Below, in pieces: positions 1-8,283 of a stretch of DNA of 64,000 nucleotides. The stretch is from Methyloversatilis universalis FAM5 (GTDB lineage: Bacteria; Pseudomonadota; Gammaproteobacteria; Burkholderiales; Rhodocyclaceae), in contig NZ_AFHG01000048.1 in assembly GCF_000214035.2 (NCBI RefSeq), positions 120,594 to 184,593 on the forward strand, given 5' to 3'. A program made the translations under genes and the position numbers. The notes under the pieces were generated by a model. That model ran no database searches. It saw nothing but the letters and a program-made list of their open reading frames with translations, and was not told the origin of the DNA. Position 1 is the stretch's first letter; the number at the start of each line of letters is the position of its first letter.

Positions 1-509
1 ATTTCGTACGGCGGGTCGATCAGCACCAGCGCGCGACGGGTGGGCGGCGGCAGCATGGACCTCAGGCTGGAAAAGCCGTCCTGCTTCTCGATCTTCACGC
101 TGCGGCCGGCGCCGGCGAAAGCTTCGTTCAGCAGCCGGTTGTCGGTGGTGTGCAGTTCGAACAGCTTCATCCGGTCGTGCTCGCGCAGCAGCGCGCGCGC
201 CACCATGGGCGAACCCGGATAGGCGCGCAGCGCATCGCCCTCGTTGAAGGCGCGCACGATGTCGACATAGGTGCCGAGCGCAGCCGGCAGGTCGCGCGCC
301 GACCACAGACGGCCGATGCCTTCGGCGTATTCGGCGTTCTTCGCCGCGTAGCCGCTGTCCAGCGCGTAGCCGCCGGCACCGGCGTGGGTGTCGATGTACC
401 AGTAGGGCTTGTCCTTCTGGTTCAGGTGCTGGAGCAGTTCGGTGAGCACGAAGTGCTTGAGCACGTCGGCCGGATTGCCGGCATGGAAGGCGTGGCGGTA
501 GCTGAGCAT
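1..509 (-). CDS. rlmJ: 23S rRNA (adenine-2030-N6)-methyltransferase RlmJ, 3' end off the window
   Basis: The first 169 codons are present; the reading frame is open to base 1, so the C-terminus lies outside. The product begins MLSYRHAFHAGNPADVLKH, the typical start of the RlmJ family, and reaches the catalytic segment LIDPPYE (the (N/D)PPY motif of N6-adenine methyltransferases) at the window edge. RlmJ methylates A2030 of 23S rRNA using S-adenosylmethionine. The ATG at 509 gives the family's conserved N-terminus. Both the start and the DPPY motif make the assignment firm. Confidence 0.93.
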   Translation of the reverse strand, partial: MLSYRHAFHAGNPADVLKHFVLTELLQHLNQKDKPYWYIDTHAGAGGYALDSGYAAKNAEYAEGIGRLWSARDLPAALGTYVDIVRAFNEGDALRAYPGSPMVARALLREHDRMKLFELHTTDNRLLNEAFAGAGRSVKIEKQDGFSSLRSMLPPPTRRALVLIDPPYE

Positions 510-665
510 GGGACGGGCAGGTGAGCGTGGCTGCGGAGTATACGCCGTGGCCGCCGCCGCGCCCGGTCGCGCCGATGACCGGGCGGCAGATACCGCGCAG
601 CCGCCCCGGCGGATCGCGTGTGAAGCGGCACCGGCCGCCCGCCTGCGGGCAGGGCGACCCGCGCG

Positions 666-2702
666 TCAGACCACGAAGCGGCCGACGTTGTCCTGCAGTT
701 CGCCGGCCAGCACCTCCAGACCGTGGGTCTGGCCGTCGGCACGACGGGTGATGTCCGCGTTCTGTTCGGCCATGCCGGCGATGCGCTCCACGCCCTGTGC
801 CACCGACTGGCTGGCGCTGCTCTGTTCGCGGGTGGCGGCTGCGATTTCCTTCATCGCCTCGGCGGTGCGTTCGCTGTGCGCGCTGATGATGCGCAGCACC
901 TCGCCGGCTTCGCTGGCCAGCGTGACGCCAGCGTCGACCTGGCCGCTCACTTCGCTGATGCGGCGCACCACCTTGTCGGCGTCGGCCTGCACGCTGCTCA
1001 CCATGCTGGCGATTTCCTGGGTCGAGGCGGCGGTGCGTTCGGCCAGCTTGCGCACTTCGTCGGCCACCACCGCGAAGCCGCGGCCGGACTCGCCGGCGCG
1101 GGCGGCCTCGATGGCGGCATTCAGCGCCAGCAGATTGGTCTGTTCCGCGATCTCCTGGATGATGCGGCCCACGTTCGAGATTTCACGCGTGCGCCCCGCC
1201 AGATCCGATACCGCGGACGAGGCGTCACGGATTTCGGCGGCGATGCGCTGCATGCCGTCCACCATGCTGTTGAGCTTGTTTTCGCCTTCGCTGGCCGCGC
1301 TGCGGGCTTCCCGCGTGATGCCGTCGGCCACGCCGGCGCTGTCGGCGACATGGGTGATGCTGACCGACAGCTGTTCGATCGCGGCGGCCAGGCCGGCGGC
1401 CGCGCTGCTCTGTTCGGTCGAGCCGCTCACCACTTCCGACGAGCCGGCGCGCAGCGTGCGCGCCGCCTCGCCCACCGCCCGGGCGGCATCGGCGGTGGCG
1501 GTGATCAGCGCCGCGGTCTTGCGGGTCGCTTCGTTCATCTGCAGCGAAATCAGGTCCAGCTCGTTGTGGCTTTCACCAGTGACCACCGGCAGGCGCTGGC
1601 TGAAATCGCCGTTGCCGAGGCGGGTCATCGCCGCCGACACGTCGCGCAGGCGGGCCAGCCGGCTGCGGGCCAGCCACCAGGTGAGGCCGGCGAACAGCAG
1701 GCCGGCCGCGACACAGAAGCCGATCAGCAGGTTGCGCAGACGGGTGGTGTCGCGGGTGAATTCCTCGACGTGAGCGCCGGAGGACACGATCCAGCCCCAT
1801 TTGTCCGATTTGCGGAAGGACGCGATCTTCGGTGCCATCGAACCGTCGGCGGTCGGCCAGTCGTAGATGTGGTCACCTTCCTTGCGGTCTATCTGTTCGT
1901 CGATCACCCGGGTCAGCACCGGATTGCCGATGTCCTTGATCGTCTTGCCCGCGTGTTTCGGGTGGTACAGCATTTCGGTGCTGTCGGCGCTGTCACCCGG
2001 CTTGATCACGTGGATGTAGCCGGTTTCGCCGACCTTGATGGTTTTCAGCGATGCGAACAGCTGGTCGATCACCGACTGCACGTCCACCCGCGACGACAGC
2101 GCCCCGGCCACCCGGCCGGCGCTGTCCTTGATCGGTTCCAGCGACGAAATGTAGAAGCGGCCGTTGCGCTCGACCACGCCCCGGTAGCTGTCGCCCTTCA
2201 GCAGCGCCTCGGTTTCCGGGCCGGCCTTGATGGCGACGCCGGCCTGCGACTTGCCGTCCTTGTCCTTCAGCAGCGTGGCCACGCGCACGAATTCGTCGCC
2301 GACGCGCACCATCACCGCCGGATCGGCGCCGGTCAGGTCGCGGATCTGCTTCATCCGGTTCTCGTCGCCATTGAGGGCGGCGGAGCCGACACGGGCCACG
2401 CGGACCGCCGGGTACTTGCCCATGTCCACCGTGTCCTCGCTCACCGTCACCTCGCCGCCCAGCGCGCGCTTGAATGCGGCCATGCCCTTTTCGGCATTGG
2501 TCATCGCGCTGTCGTAGCTCAGGTCCAGCAGCTGGGTGGTGGCGTCAGCCTGGTCGCCCAGGTGGGCACGGGTCTGGTCGATGGCGGTGCGGTTGCTCGA
2601 GATCGAGACGACGGCAATCAGGCCGGTGAATACGGTGAGGCAGAGCAGGCCGATCGAGCTGGACAGCTGGCTCACGACGGACAGGCGGTTGAATGCGAAC
2701 AT
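666..2702 (-). CDS. Methyl-accepting chemotaxis protein with Cache sensor
   Basis: A 678-residue transmembrane chemoreceptor. A first membrane helix (about residues 12-34) is followed by a periplasmic region of about 280 residues resembling the Cache_3/Cache_2 fusion ([19 protein letters not shown], then [14 protein letters not shown]). A second helix near 320-342, a HAMP linker and a long coiled-coil signalling domain follow. The highly conserved hairpin tip ([19 protein letters not shown], then [18 protein letters not shown]) is intact. ATG 2702 has GGAGCC just upstream and is preferred over an in-frame ATG 14 codons earlier. No CheR-docking pentapeptide is seen at the C-terminus. It stands alone, with no che genes nearby. 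The ligand is unknown; Cache sensors of this type often bind small organic acids. Confidence 0.93.
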   Translation of the reverse strand: MFAFNRLSVVSQLSSSIGLLCLTVFTGLIAVVSISSNRTAIDQTRAHLGDQADATTQLLDLSYDSAMTNAEKGMAAFKRALGGEVTVSEDTVDMGKYPAVRVARVGSAALNGDENRMKQIRDLTGADPAVMVRVGDEFVRVATLLKDKDGKSQAGVAIKAGPETEALLKGDSYRGVVERNGRFYISSLEPIKDSAGRVAGALSSRVDVQSVIDQLFASLKTIKVGETGYIHVIKPGDSADSTEMLYHPKHAGKTIKDIGNPVLTRVIDEQIDRKEGDHIYDWPTADGSMAPKIASFRKSDKWGWIVSSGAHVEEFTRDTTRLRNLLIGFCVAAGLLFAGLTWWLARSRLARLRDVSAAMTRLGNGDFSQRLPVVTGESHNELDLISLQMNEATRKTAALITATADAARAVGEAARTLRAGSSEVVSGSTEQSSAAAGLAAAIEQLSVSITHVADSAGVADGITREARSAASEGENKLNSMVDGMQRIAAEIRDASSAVSDLAGRTREISNVGRIIQEIAEQTNLLALNAAIEAARAGESGRGFAVVADEVRKLAERTAASTQEIASMVSSVQADADKVVRRISEVSGQVDAGVTLASEAGEVLRIISAHSERTAEAMKEIAAATREQSSASQSVAQGVERIAGMAEQNADITRRADGQTHGLEVLAGELQDNVGRFVV

Positions 2703-2797
2703 GACGGGGCTCCGGTCAGTTTTCCAGGCGGGTATCTCACGCACCGGAAAGGTGCGACTTCGTGCCTGAATTACGGCAGGACGTCACGAAACTGGAG

Positions 2798-3682
2798 TCA
2801 GTCGGCCGCCTCCACGGTGCAACCCTGTACCGACAGGCGTGACAGCACGCCGTCGGCCCCGGTCAGATGCGAGGCGCCGAAGGCCGCGAATACGCCGCCC
2901 TGGCGCAGTTCGGGCAGCAGCCGCTGTTCGAAGCGGGCGTTGCGCGCGCCCAGCAGCGACTGCAGGAAGCGCTGGCCATGGAGCTTCAGCGCGGGCTCCG
3001 CCGACATGAGCCGGCTGTTGATGCGGGCCAGTTCGCCGATGTCGCCGGCCAGCCAGGCGCGGGTCATCGGTTCCACGCCGGCCTGTATGAGGTCGTGCCG
3101 GCGTGACGCGTCGATCAGCAGCGCGATCTGGGTGTCTTCCGGCAGCAGCGCGATCGCGTCGATCTGTTCCTGCACCTGTTCGATCGGCTGCACCGGCACG
3201 CGCCGGGCGCGGGCGGCGTCTATGAGGGCTTCGTCCAGCGAGGGCTGGCGCGCGGCGACCGGCTGCAGCAGCGTGATCAGCGCCGCCCACGGACGCAGGC
3301 GCGGTGCGACCCGTGCATCCACGCCGTGCAGGGCCAGTGCCTGCGCGATGCGCGGCCACTTTGCCTTGCCCACCCGGCGCGGAAGGTCCTCACTGTCGTA
3401 GACGCTGGCTGCCATGTAGAGATTGACCGCGTCGGCGTCGGTCACCAGTTCCGGCATGAAGACGCGGGCGGCCGCGATCAGCGGTCGCAGCGGTTCGACC
3501 CGGGCGAGCACCCGGGGGTCGCCGCTGTGCAGCGTGCCGTACAGGAAGCTGGGTGGCGCGCCCTCGACGTTCACGCGCCACAGCAGACCGCGTTCGAAGG
3601 CGGCCGGGACGGCGGCGCGTGCGAGCGCCGGCGCCGCGACCAGCGCGGCCGCCTGCAGCAGGAAGGCGCGCCGGCCGGTCAT
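2798..3682 (-). CDS. TraB/GumN family protein
   Basis: A 294-residue exported protein. The N-terminus MTGRRAFLLQ followed by a hydrophobic Ala-rich stretch looks like a twin-arginine signal sequence. The family's first conserved motif GTLHSGD is at residues 49-55, and the second conserved region (FAAFGASHLTG) lies near the C-terminus. TraB/GumN proteins are Tiki-related, and some are metal-dependent proteases, but the physiological role of the bacterial members is largely unsettled. It ends 95 bases past the chemoreceptor start and starts 2 bases below the stop of the Nudix gene, so it is probably co-transcribed with the upstream Nudix/ATPase operon. Confidence 0.85.
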   Translation of the reverse strand: MTGRRAFLLQAAALVAAPALARAAVPAAFERGLLWRVNVEGAPPSFLYGTLHSGDPRVLARVEPLRPLIAAARVFMPELVTDADAVNLYMAASVYDSEDLPRRVGKAKWPRIAQALALHGVDARVAPRLRPWAALITLLQPVAARQPSLDEALIDAARARRVPVQPIEQVQEQIDAIALLPEDTQIALLIDASRRHDLIQAGVEPMTRAWLAGDIGELARINSRLMSAEPALKLHGQRFLQSLLGARNARFEQRLLPELRQGGVFAAFGASHLTGADGVLSRLSVQGCTVEAAD

Positions 3683-3684
3683 GG

Positions 3685-4647
3685 CTAGAGCACCCAGGCG
3701 CCGCGTATCGCGGCGATGCCGTGCGCGCCGCAGGTCTGCGCCTGCGCCAGATGGCTGTCGTCCAGACCGCCGATGGCGAACACCGGCAGCGGGCTGCCGG
3801 CGACCAGCGCCGTGAAACCGTCCCAGCCCAGCGTGTCGCCCCCGGGGTGGGTCGCCGTGGGCAGTACCGATCCCGCCACCGCGTAGTCCAGGCCCAGTCG
3901 CGTGGCCTGCGCCAGTTCATCCACCGAGTGGCAGGACGCGCCCACCCATTCGAAGTCCGGACGCGCCGTCAGGCCGGCCAGCTGGGCGGCTTTCAGATGA
4001 ACGCCGTCGGCGCCCAGCGCCTGCGCCACCTCCACCGGGCCGTTCAGCACCACCGGGCAGCCGTGATCGCGGGCGATGCGGATCGCCTCGCGTGCGAAAT
4101 CCAGCGCGGCGGCGTCCAGCACCGGTTCGCGGATCTGCAGCATGAGCCGGCCGCGGCGGCAGGCCTGGCGCAGCGCGTCGAGCTGGGCGGCGGCGCCGAT
4201 CCGGAAGGCGTGGGTGACCGCCATCCGCGTCGGCAGGCGCAGCGATTTCATGACCGGGCCGTTGGCCGGCAGCATCGGCGACACGGTGAGCGCGTCCGCG
4301 GTCTGCCAGGCCAGTGCGCTGTGCACGTGGTCATGCACTCGGCCGCTCCAGCGCTCGACGCGGAAGAAGTGCAGTCGTACGTGCGCGTGCTCGTACGCGT
4401 GCGACAGTGTGATCCACGGCGTGCAGTGCTCGACGCGGATGCCCAGTTCCTCGTCCAGCTCGCGCTTCAGCGCGTCGACCGGCGCCTCGCCCTTTTCCAC
4501 CTTGCCGCCCGGAAATTCCCAGTAGCCCGGGTAGAAGGTGCCGGGCGCGCGCTGGCCGAGCAGGAATTCCCGCGCGCCAGCGCGGCCGTGGGCGCCGTCG
4601 CGGAAAATGACCGCGGCGGCCACCGCCACCTGCTTGCGCTCGCTCAT
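3685..4647 (-). CDS. Nudix hydrolase fused to a thiamine-phosphate-synthase-like domain
   Basis: A 320-residue two-domain protein. Residues 1 to about 130 form a MutT-like Nudix domain with a complete Nudix box (GGKVEKGE, then REL, then EELG), expected to hydrolyse oxidised nucleotides such as 8-oxo-dGTP. The C-terminal half has the TIM-barrel pattern of ThiE (DGVHL, ASCHS, AVAGSVLPT, FAIGGLD). Key ThiE positions appear altered: QIREP in place of the usual QLREK, and LNGPV in place of INDR. It may therefore not make thiamine phosphate; this is an inference from family knowledge. This fusion is common in beta- and gammaproteobacteria. The ATG overlaps the stop of the upstream ATPase gene (ATGA, 4644-4647), so translation is coupled. 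Confidence 0.9.
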   Translation of the reverse strand: MSERKQVAVAAAVIFRDGAHGRAGAREFLLGQRAPGTFYPGYWEFPGGKVEKGEAPVDALKRELDEELGIRVEHCTPWITLSHAYEHAHVRLHFFRVERWSGRVHDHVHSALAWQTADALTVSPMLPANGPVMKSLRLPTRMAVTHAFRIGAAAQLDALRQACRRGRLMLQIREPVLDAAALDFAREAIRIARDHGCPVVLNGPVEVAQALGADGVHLKAAQLAGLTARPDFEWVGASCHSVDELAQATRLGLDYAVAGSVLPTATHPGGDTLGWDGFTALVAGSPLPVFAIGGLDDSHLAQAQTCGAHGIAAIRGAWVL

Positions 4648-5537
4648 CGTCCGCTCCGGGCCGGCGCGGTCACCGCGTGCTGACCGGCCCAGTCGCGCGC
4701 GAACTGCCAGGCCACGCGGCCGCTGCGGGCGCCGCGCTCGATCGACCACAGCAGCGCGGCGCTGCGCGCGGCGGCGATCTGGTCGGCGTCCAGCCCGAAG
4801 CTCTTGAGCCAGTGGTTCACGATGTTCAGGTAGGCGTCCTGGTCGAAGGGGTAGAACGACAGCCACAGGCCGAAACGCTCGGACAGCGACACCTTTTCCT
4901 CGATCGCCTCGCCCGGGTGCACTTCGCCGTCGACATGCCGGGCCTCGCTGTTTTCCGAGAAATACTCGGGCATCAGGTGGCGACGGTTGGAGGTGGCATA
5001 GATGAGCACGTTGTCCAGCACGGCCGATACCGAGCCGTCGAGAATGCTCTTCAGCGCCTTGTAGCCGGGTTCGCCTGATTCGAAGGACAGGTCGTCGCAG
5101 TAGATGATGAAGCGCTCGGGCCGCTTGGCGATCAGGTCGGTGATGTCCGGCAGGTCGGTCAGGTCGTCGCGGTCCACCTCGATCAGGCGCAGGCCCTTCT
5201 TCGCGTACTCGTTCAGCAGCGCCTTCACCAGCGAGCTCTTGCCGGTGCCGCGCGCGCCGGTCAGCAGCGCATTGTTGGCCGGCCGGCCTTCCACGAACTG
5301 CTTCGTGTTGGCCTTGATGCGCGCCTTCTGCACGTCGATGTCGCGCAGGTCGGCCAGACGCAGCCGGTGCGGATGGGCCACCGTCTCCAGCCGGCCACGG
5401 CCGTTGATGCGGCGCCAGCGGAAGGCGATCGCCTTCCAGTCCGGTTCCACCGGCGGCGGCGGCAGGATGTGCTCCAGCCGGTCGAACAGCGCGTGCGCGC
5501 GGGCGATCAGGCCCTCGAAACCGTCAGCGCTGGCCAT
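4644..5537 (-). CDS. DUF815-family AAA ATPase
   Basis: A 297-residue P-loop ATPase of the DUF815 family. Walker A (GARGTGKSS) is at about residues 94-102 and a Walker B-like segment (FIIYCDDLSFE) about 45 residues later. The sequence ATSNRRHLMPEYF resembles a sensor-1 region. A cytoplasmic ATPase of this kind often sits beside nucleotide-repair genes, but the substrate is unknown. ATG 5537 is chosen because GGAAGG lies 8 bases upstream and the family homology begins there; the open frame extends further upstream without recognisable sequence. It overlaps a small gene upstream by 14 bases and the Nudix gene downstream by 4, forming a tight operon. Confidence 0.87.
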   Translation of the reverse strand: MASADGFEGLIARAHALFDRLEHILPPPPVEPDWKAIAFRWRRINGRGRLETVAHPHRLRLADLRDIDVQKARIKANTKQFVEGRPANNALLTGARGTGKSSLVKALLNEYAKKGLRLIEVDRDDLTDLPDITDLIAKRPERFIIYCDDLSFESGEPGYKALKSILDGSVSAVLDNVLIYATSNRRHLMPEYFSENSEARHVDGEVHPGEAIEEKVSLSERFGLWLSFYPFDQDAYLNIVNHWLKSFGLDADQIAAARSAALLWSIERGARSGRVAWQFARDWAGQHAVTAPARSGR

Positions 5538-5655
5538 CGTCGTCCTTCCTTTCGGCCGGATCGATGCGGGCCTTGTCCTTCTTCGGCAGGGTCCACCACA
5601 GGATGAACAGGAAGAGCGCCAGCGCGGTGCCGGCCTCGAGCAGGAATAACCACAT
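5524..5655 (-). CDS. Small single-pass membrane protein (43 residues)
   Basis: A short frame encoding 43 residues. The N-terminal half is a strongly hydrophobic helix (starting MWLFLLEAG and containing FLFILWW), followed by a charged tail (KKDKARIDPAERKDDDGQR). The layout is that of a small inner-membrane protein. It ends 14 bases inside the start of the DUF815 ATPase gene, and the ribosome-binding site of that gene lies within it, which argues for coupled translation. No good Shine-Dalgarno precedes its own ATG. I do not recognise the family; coding status rests on composition, overlap and position. Confidence 0.55.
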   Translation of the reverse strand: MWLFLLEAGTALALFLFILWWTLPKKDKARIDPAERKDDDGQR

Positions 5656-5751
5656 GGGGCGGAGCTTTCGTCATCGCACCGGCCCTCGGGCGCGGTGCTC
5701 GTTATCATGGCGCACTCGGCGCCGCGGGCGCATCAATCTAATTAAATCCCG

Positions 5752-7089
5752 ATGTTCCAGCAAATCCGCCTGCGCACCGCCGGCGTACTGATGATGGTCA
5801 CTCTGCTGCTGGCGGCCTGCGCCGGCACGCCGCAGACCCCGTCCAGACCTGCACCGAAGCCCGAATCGGCGCCGGCCGTGAGCATGCCCGCGCCGGCCGT
5901 GTGTCCGCCGCTGCAGACGCCGGCACCGGCAGCGGCCGCCTGTCCCGCGTGTCCGGCCGCCCCTGCCTGTGCCGCCTGCCCGGTCTGCCCGACCGTGCCG
6001 GCGCCCGAAGCCAAGCCGCTGCCGCCGAAGTTGCAGCCGGCCGAGTGGTCGGCGCTCGAAGGCTGGCAGGACGACGACCTGCGCGAATCGCTGCCGGCGC
6101 TGCGCGCCTCCTGCAGCGCGGTGGCCAACAAGCCGGGCTGGGGCGAGCCGTGCGCCGCGCTGGTCATCCTGGACCCGAACGACCGCGGCGCGGTGCGCGC
6201 CTTCTACGAAGCCTTTTTCCGGCCCTGGCAGCTGCTCAACGGCGACGGCAGCGATCAGGGGCTGATCACCGGCTATTACGAGCCGCTGCTGAAAGCCAGC
6301 CGCAGCCGTGGCGGCGCCTACCGGCACGCCATCCATGCGGTGCCGGATGACCTGCTGGTGATCGACCTGTCGTCGGTCAATCCGGACCTGAAGAACATGC
6401 GGCTGCGCGGCCGGCTGGAAGGGCGCAAGGTGGTGCCCTACTGGAGCCGGGCCGAACTGGACGCGCGCGCGGCGGAGCTGGACCGCAAGGCGCTGTTCTG
6501 GGCAGCCGACGCGCTGGACGTGTTCTTCCTGCAGGTGCAGGGCTCGGGCCAGGTCGAGCTGCCGGACGGCAGCCGGGTGCGCGTGGGCTACGCCGACCAG
6601 AACGGTCATCCGTACGCTTCCATCGGCCGCTGGCTGGTGGACCAGGGCGAACTGAAGCTGGAACAGGCGTCGATGCAGGGCATACGCGAGTGGGCGCGCG
6701 CCAACCCTTCGCGCGTGCCGGCACTGCTGGCGGCCAATCCGAGCTATGTGTTCTTCCGCGAACTGCCGATCGGCAAACAGGCGCCCGGCCTGCCTGAAGG
6801 CCCGCTCGGCGCGCTCGGCGTGCCGATCGCCGGCGGCCGCGTGGTGGCGGTGGACCCGCGCGCGGTACCGCTGGGTGCACCGGTGTGGCTGAGCACCACA
6901 CGGCCGAACAGCAGCCAGCCGCTGCGCCGGCTCATGATGGCGCAGGACACCGGTGGCGCGATCAAGGGCGGCGTGCGCGCCGACTTCTTCTGGGGTTTCG
7001 GCCCGGAAGCCGGCGCCCAGGCCGGCCGGATGAAACAGCAGGGCCGCATGTGGGTGTTGCTGCCGAACGGGGTGACGCCGGGCAACTGA
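5752..7089 (+). CDS. mltA: Membrane-bound lytic murein transglycosylase A
   Basis: A 445-residue outer-membrane lipoprotein. A signal peptide ends in the lipobox LLAAC (lipidated Cys23). The MltA fold follows: ITGYYEPLL, the central domain ending near FFRELPIG, and the C-terminal 3D domain with AQDTGGAIKG, whose Asp is the catalytic acid of the family. It cleaves peptidoglycan to 1,6-anhydromuropeptides. Unusual here is a linker at about residues 24-90 rich in Pro, Ala and six cysteines (51, 64, 67, 73, 76, 79, in CPxCP-like spacing). It is divergent from the small membrane protein gene and convergent with the ZIP gene downstream, across a 238-base gap full of palindromes. Confidence 0.95.
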   Translation: MFQQIRLRTAGVLMMVTLLLAACAGTPQTPSRPAPKPESAPAVSMPAPAVCPPLQTPAPAAAACPACPAAPACAACPVCPTVPAPEAKPLPPKLQPAEWSALEGWQDDDLRESLPALRASCSAVANKPGWGEPCAALVILDPNDRGAVRAFYEAFFRPWQLLNGDGSDQGLITGYYEPLLKASRSRGGAYRHAIHAVPDDLLVIDLSSVNPDLKNMRLRGRLEGRKVVPYWSRAELDARAAELDRKALFWAADALDVFFLQVQGSGQVELPDGSRVRVGYADQNGHPYASIGRWLVDQGELKLEQASMQGIREWARANPSRVPALLAANPSYVFFRELPIGKQAPGLPEGPLGALGVPIAGGRVVAVDPRAVPLGAPVWLSTTRPNSSQPLRRLMMAQDTGGAIKGGVRADFFWGFGPEAGAQAGRMKQQGRMWVLLPNGVTPGN

Positions 7090-7137
7090 ACGTTTGCCCC
7101 CTCCCGGTGAAGGCGGGTCTTGCAAGCGGCGAAGTTG

Positions 7138-7161
7138 TGGGAGCGCCGCCCCCGCCGCGAT
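7138..7161. repeat. REP-like palindromic element, copy 1
   Basis: A 24-base G+C-rich imperfect palindrome, TGGGAGCGCCGCC followed by CCCGCCGCGAT. It forms an inverted pair with the element at 7202-7224. Related elements occur at 10339, 10454 and 36764. Confidence 0.6.
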
Positions 7162-7201
7162 CGGCCTCTGCCCACTGCGCCTCAGCCCGTCCGCCGCCCG
7201 C

Positions 7202-7224
7202 ATCGCGGCGGGGCGCCGCTCCCA
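7202..7224. repeat. REP-like palindromic element, copy 2 (inverted relative to copy 1)
   Basis: ATCGCGGCGGGG followed by CGCCGCTCCCA, almost the reverse complement of the copy at 7138-7161. The two face each other across 40 bases, the arrangement of bacterial interspersed mosaic elements. Confidence 0.6.
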
Positions 7225-7227
7225 CCC

Positions 7228-7322
7228 GGCGCAGCGCATGCGCTGCGAAACCCGGAGGTCACGAGGGTGAGCTTTGCACAGCTCACCCGTTCGACAGGCG
7301 CAGCGCATGCGCTGCGAAACCC
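7228..7322. repeat. 26-bp direct repeat with an 18-bp perfect palindrome, plus central hairpin
   Basis: An identical 26-base unit occurs at 7228-7253 and 7297-7322. Each unit contains the self-complementary 18-mer CGCAGCGCATGCGCTGCG followed by AAACCC. Between them, GGGTGAGC (7265-7272) and GCTCACCC (7281-7288) form a hairpin. The region lies between the converging mltA and ZIP genes and may act as a bidirectional terminator or RNA-stabilising element; that is inferred from position. Confidence 0.7.
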
Positions 7323-7327
7323 CTGTC

Positions 7328-8251
7328 TCACCCCAGGGTCGTGTCGAGCACCATCATCACCATGAAACCGGCCATCAGCCCGAGGGTGGCAGCCTTTTCG
7401 TGGCCGTTGCGGTGGGTTTCCGGTATCACCTCGTGCGACACCACGAACAGCATGGCGCCAGCGGCCAGACCCAGGCCGCCCGGGTAGAACAGCGCGACGC
7501 TGCTCGACAGGCCGAGGCCGATCAGCGCCCCCAGCGGTTCCATGAAGCCGCTCAGCGCGGCGATGGCCACCGCCTTCAGCGGCGACATGCCGACCGCGCG
7601 CAGCGCGACCGCCACCGCCAGCCCTTCCGGAATGTCCTGCAGCGCGATCGCGGTGGACAGCGGCAGCCCCACGGTCATGTCGCCCTGCGAGAAGGACACG
7701 CCCATGGCCATGCCCTCCGGCAGGTTGTGCAGCGCGATGGCATTCACGAACAGCCATACCCGGCCCATGCGGGTTTCCGGGCCGCAGCTGCCGCAGTGCT
7801 CGTGTTCGTGCGGCGTCATCGCGTCCAGCGCCATCATGAGCCAGATGCCCAGACACATGCCGGCCACCACCACGGCCGCGCCCCAGCCACGTGAGCCGGT
7901 GATGGATTCGCCGGCGTCCAGACCGGGCACGATGAGCGAGAAGGAGGAGGCGGCCAGCATCATGCCGGCGCCGAAGCCGAGCAGGATGTCCGAGCCGCGC
8001 TGGCCCAGCGAACGCAGGCCGAGCGCCGGCGCCGCGCCCAGGGCGGTGGCGCCGAAGCCGGCCAGACCGGCCAGCAGTCCCCACTGCAGCGCCTGCGGGC
8101 TGCGGCTGTCGGCAAACAGCCAGGCGATCGCCGCGGCCAGCACCGCGATGCCTATCATCAGCATGAACTGCAGCGCCGGGTCGAGCTTGAGCCACGGAAA
8201 CAGCGGGCCGGGGCGTGTGGCGGTCTGTGCGGAAGCGGAAGTCGGATCCAT
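7328..8251 (-). CDS. ZIP family metal transporter
   Basis: A 307-residue polytopic inner-membrane protein of the ZIP (GufA-like) family, likely importing Zn2+ or a related divalent metal. About eight hydrophobic segments are visible. The metal-site helices contain HNLPEGMAMG and, about 30 residues later, ALQDIPEGLA, the family signature. A cytoplasmic loop rich in His and Cys (HEHEHCGSCG) precedes them and could bind metal. ATG 8251 is chosen by position after the stop of the upstream symporter gene, 32 bases away. Co-transcription with that symporter is likely. Confidence 0.92.
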   Translation of the reverse strand: MDPTSASAQTATRPGPLFPWLKLDPALQFMLMIGIAVLAAAIAWLFADSRSPQALQWGLLAGLAGFGATALGAAPALGLRSLGQRGSDILLGFGAGMMLAASSFSLIVPGLDAGESITGSRGWGAAVVVAGMCLGIWLMMALDAMTPHEHEHCGSCGPETRMGRVWLFVNAIALHNLPEGMAMGVSFSQGDMTVGLPLSTAIALQDIPEGLAVAVALRAVGMSPLKAVAIAALSGFMEPLGALIGLGLSSSVALFYPGGLGLAAGAMLFVVSHEVIPETHRNGHEKAATLGLMAGFMVMMVLDTTLG

Positions 8252-8283
8252 GGTGTCCTGTTCGTTGTCGGATGGCGGGCGGC

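Noticed and set aside
510-665. Possible terminator after the chemoreceptor gene
   Set aside because: GCCCGC and GCGGGC at 637-650 leave only a 2-base loop and no T-run follows, so it is not a credible terminator.
7182-8195. Arg/Gly-rich frame covering the ZIP gene region
   Set aside because: Out of frame with the ZIP gene; no recognisable domain; it ends in the palindromic repeats.
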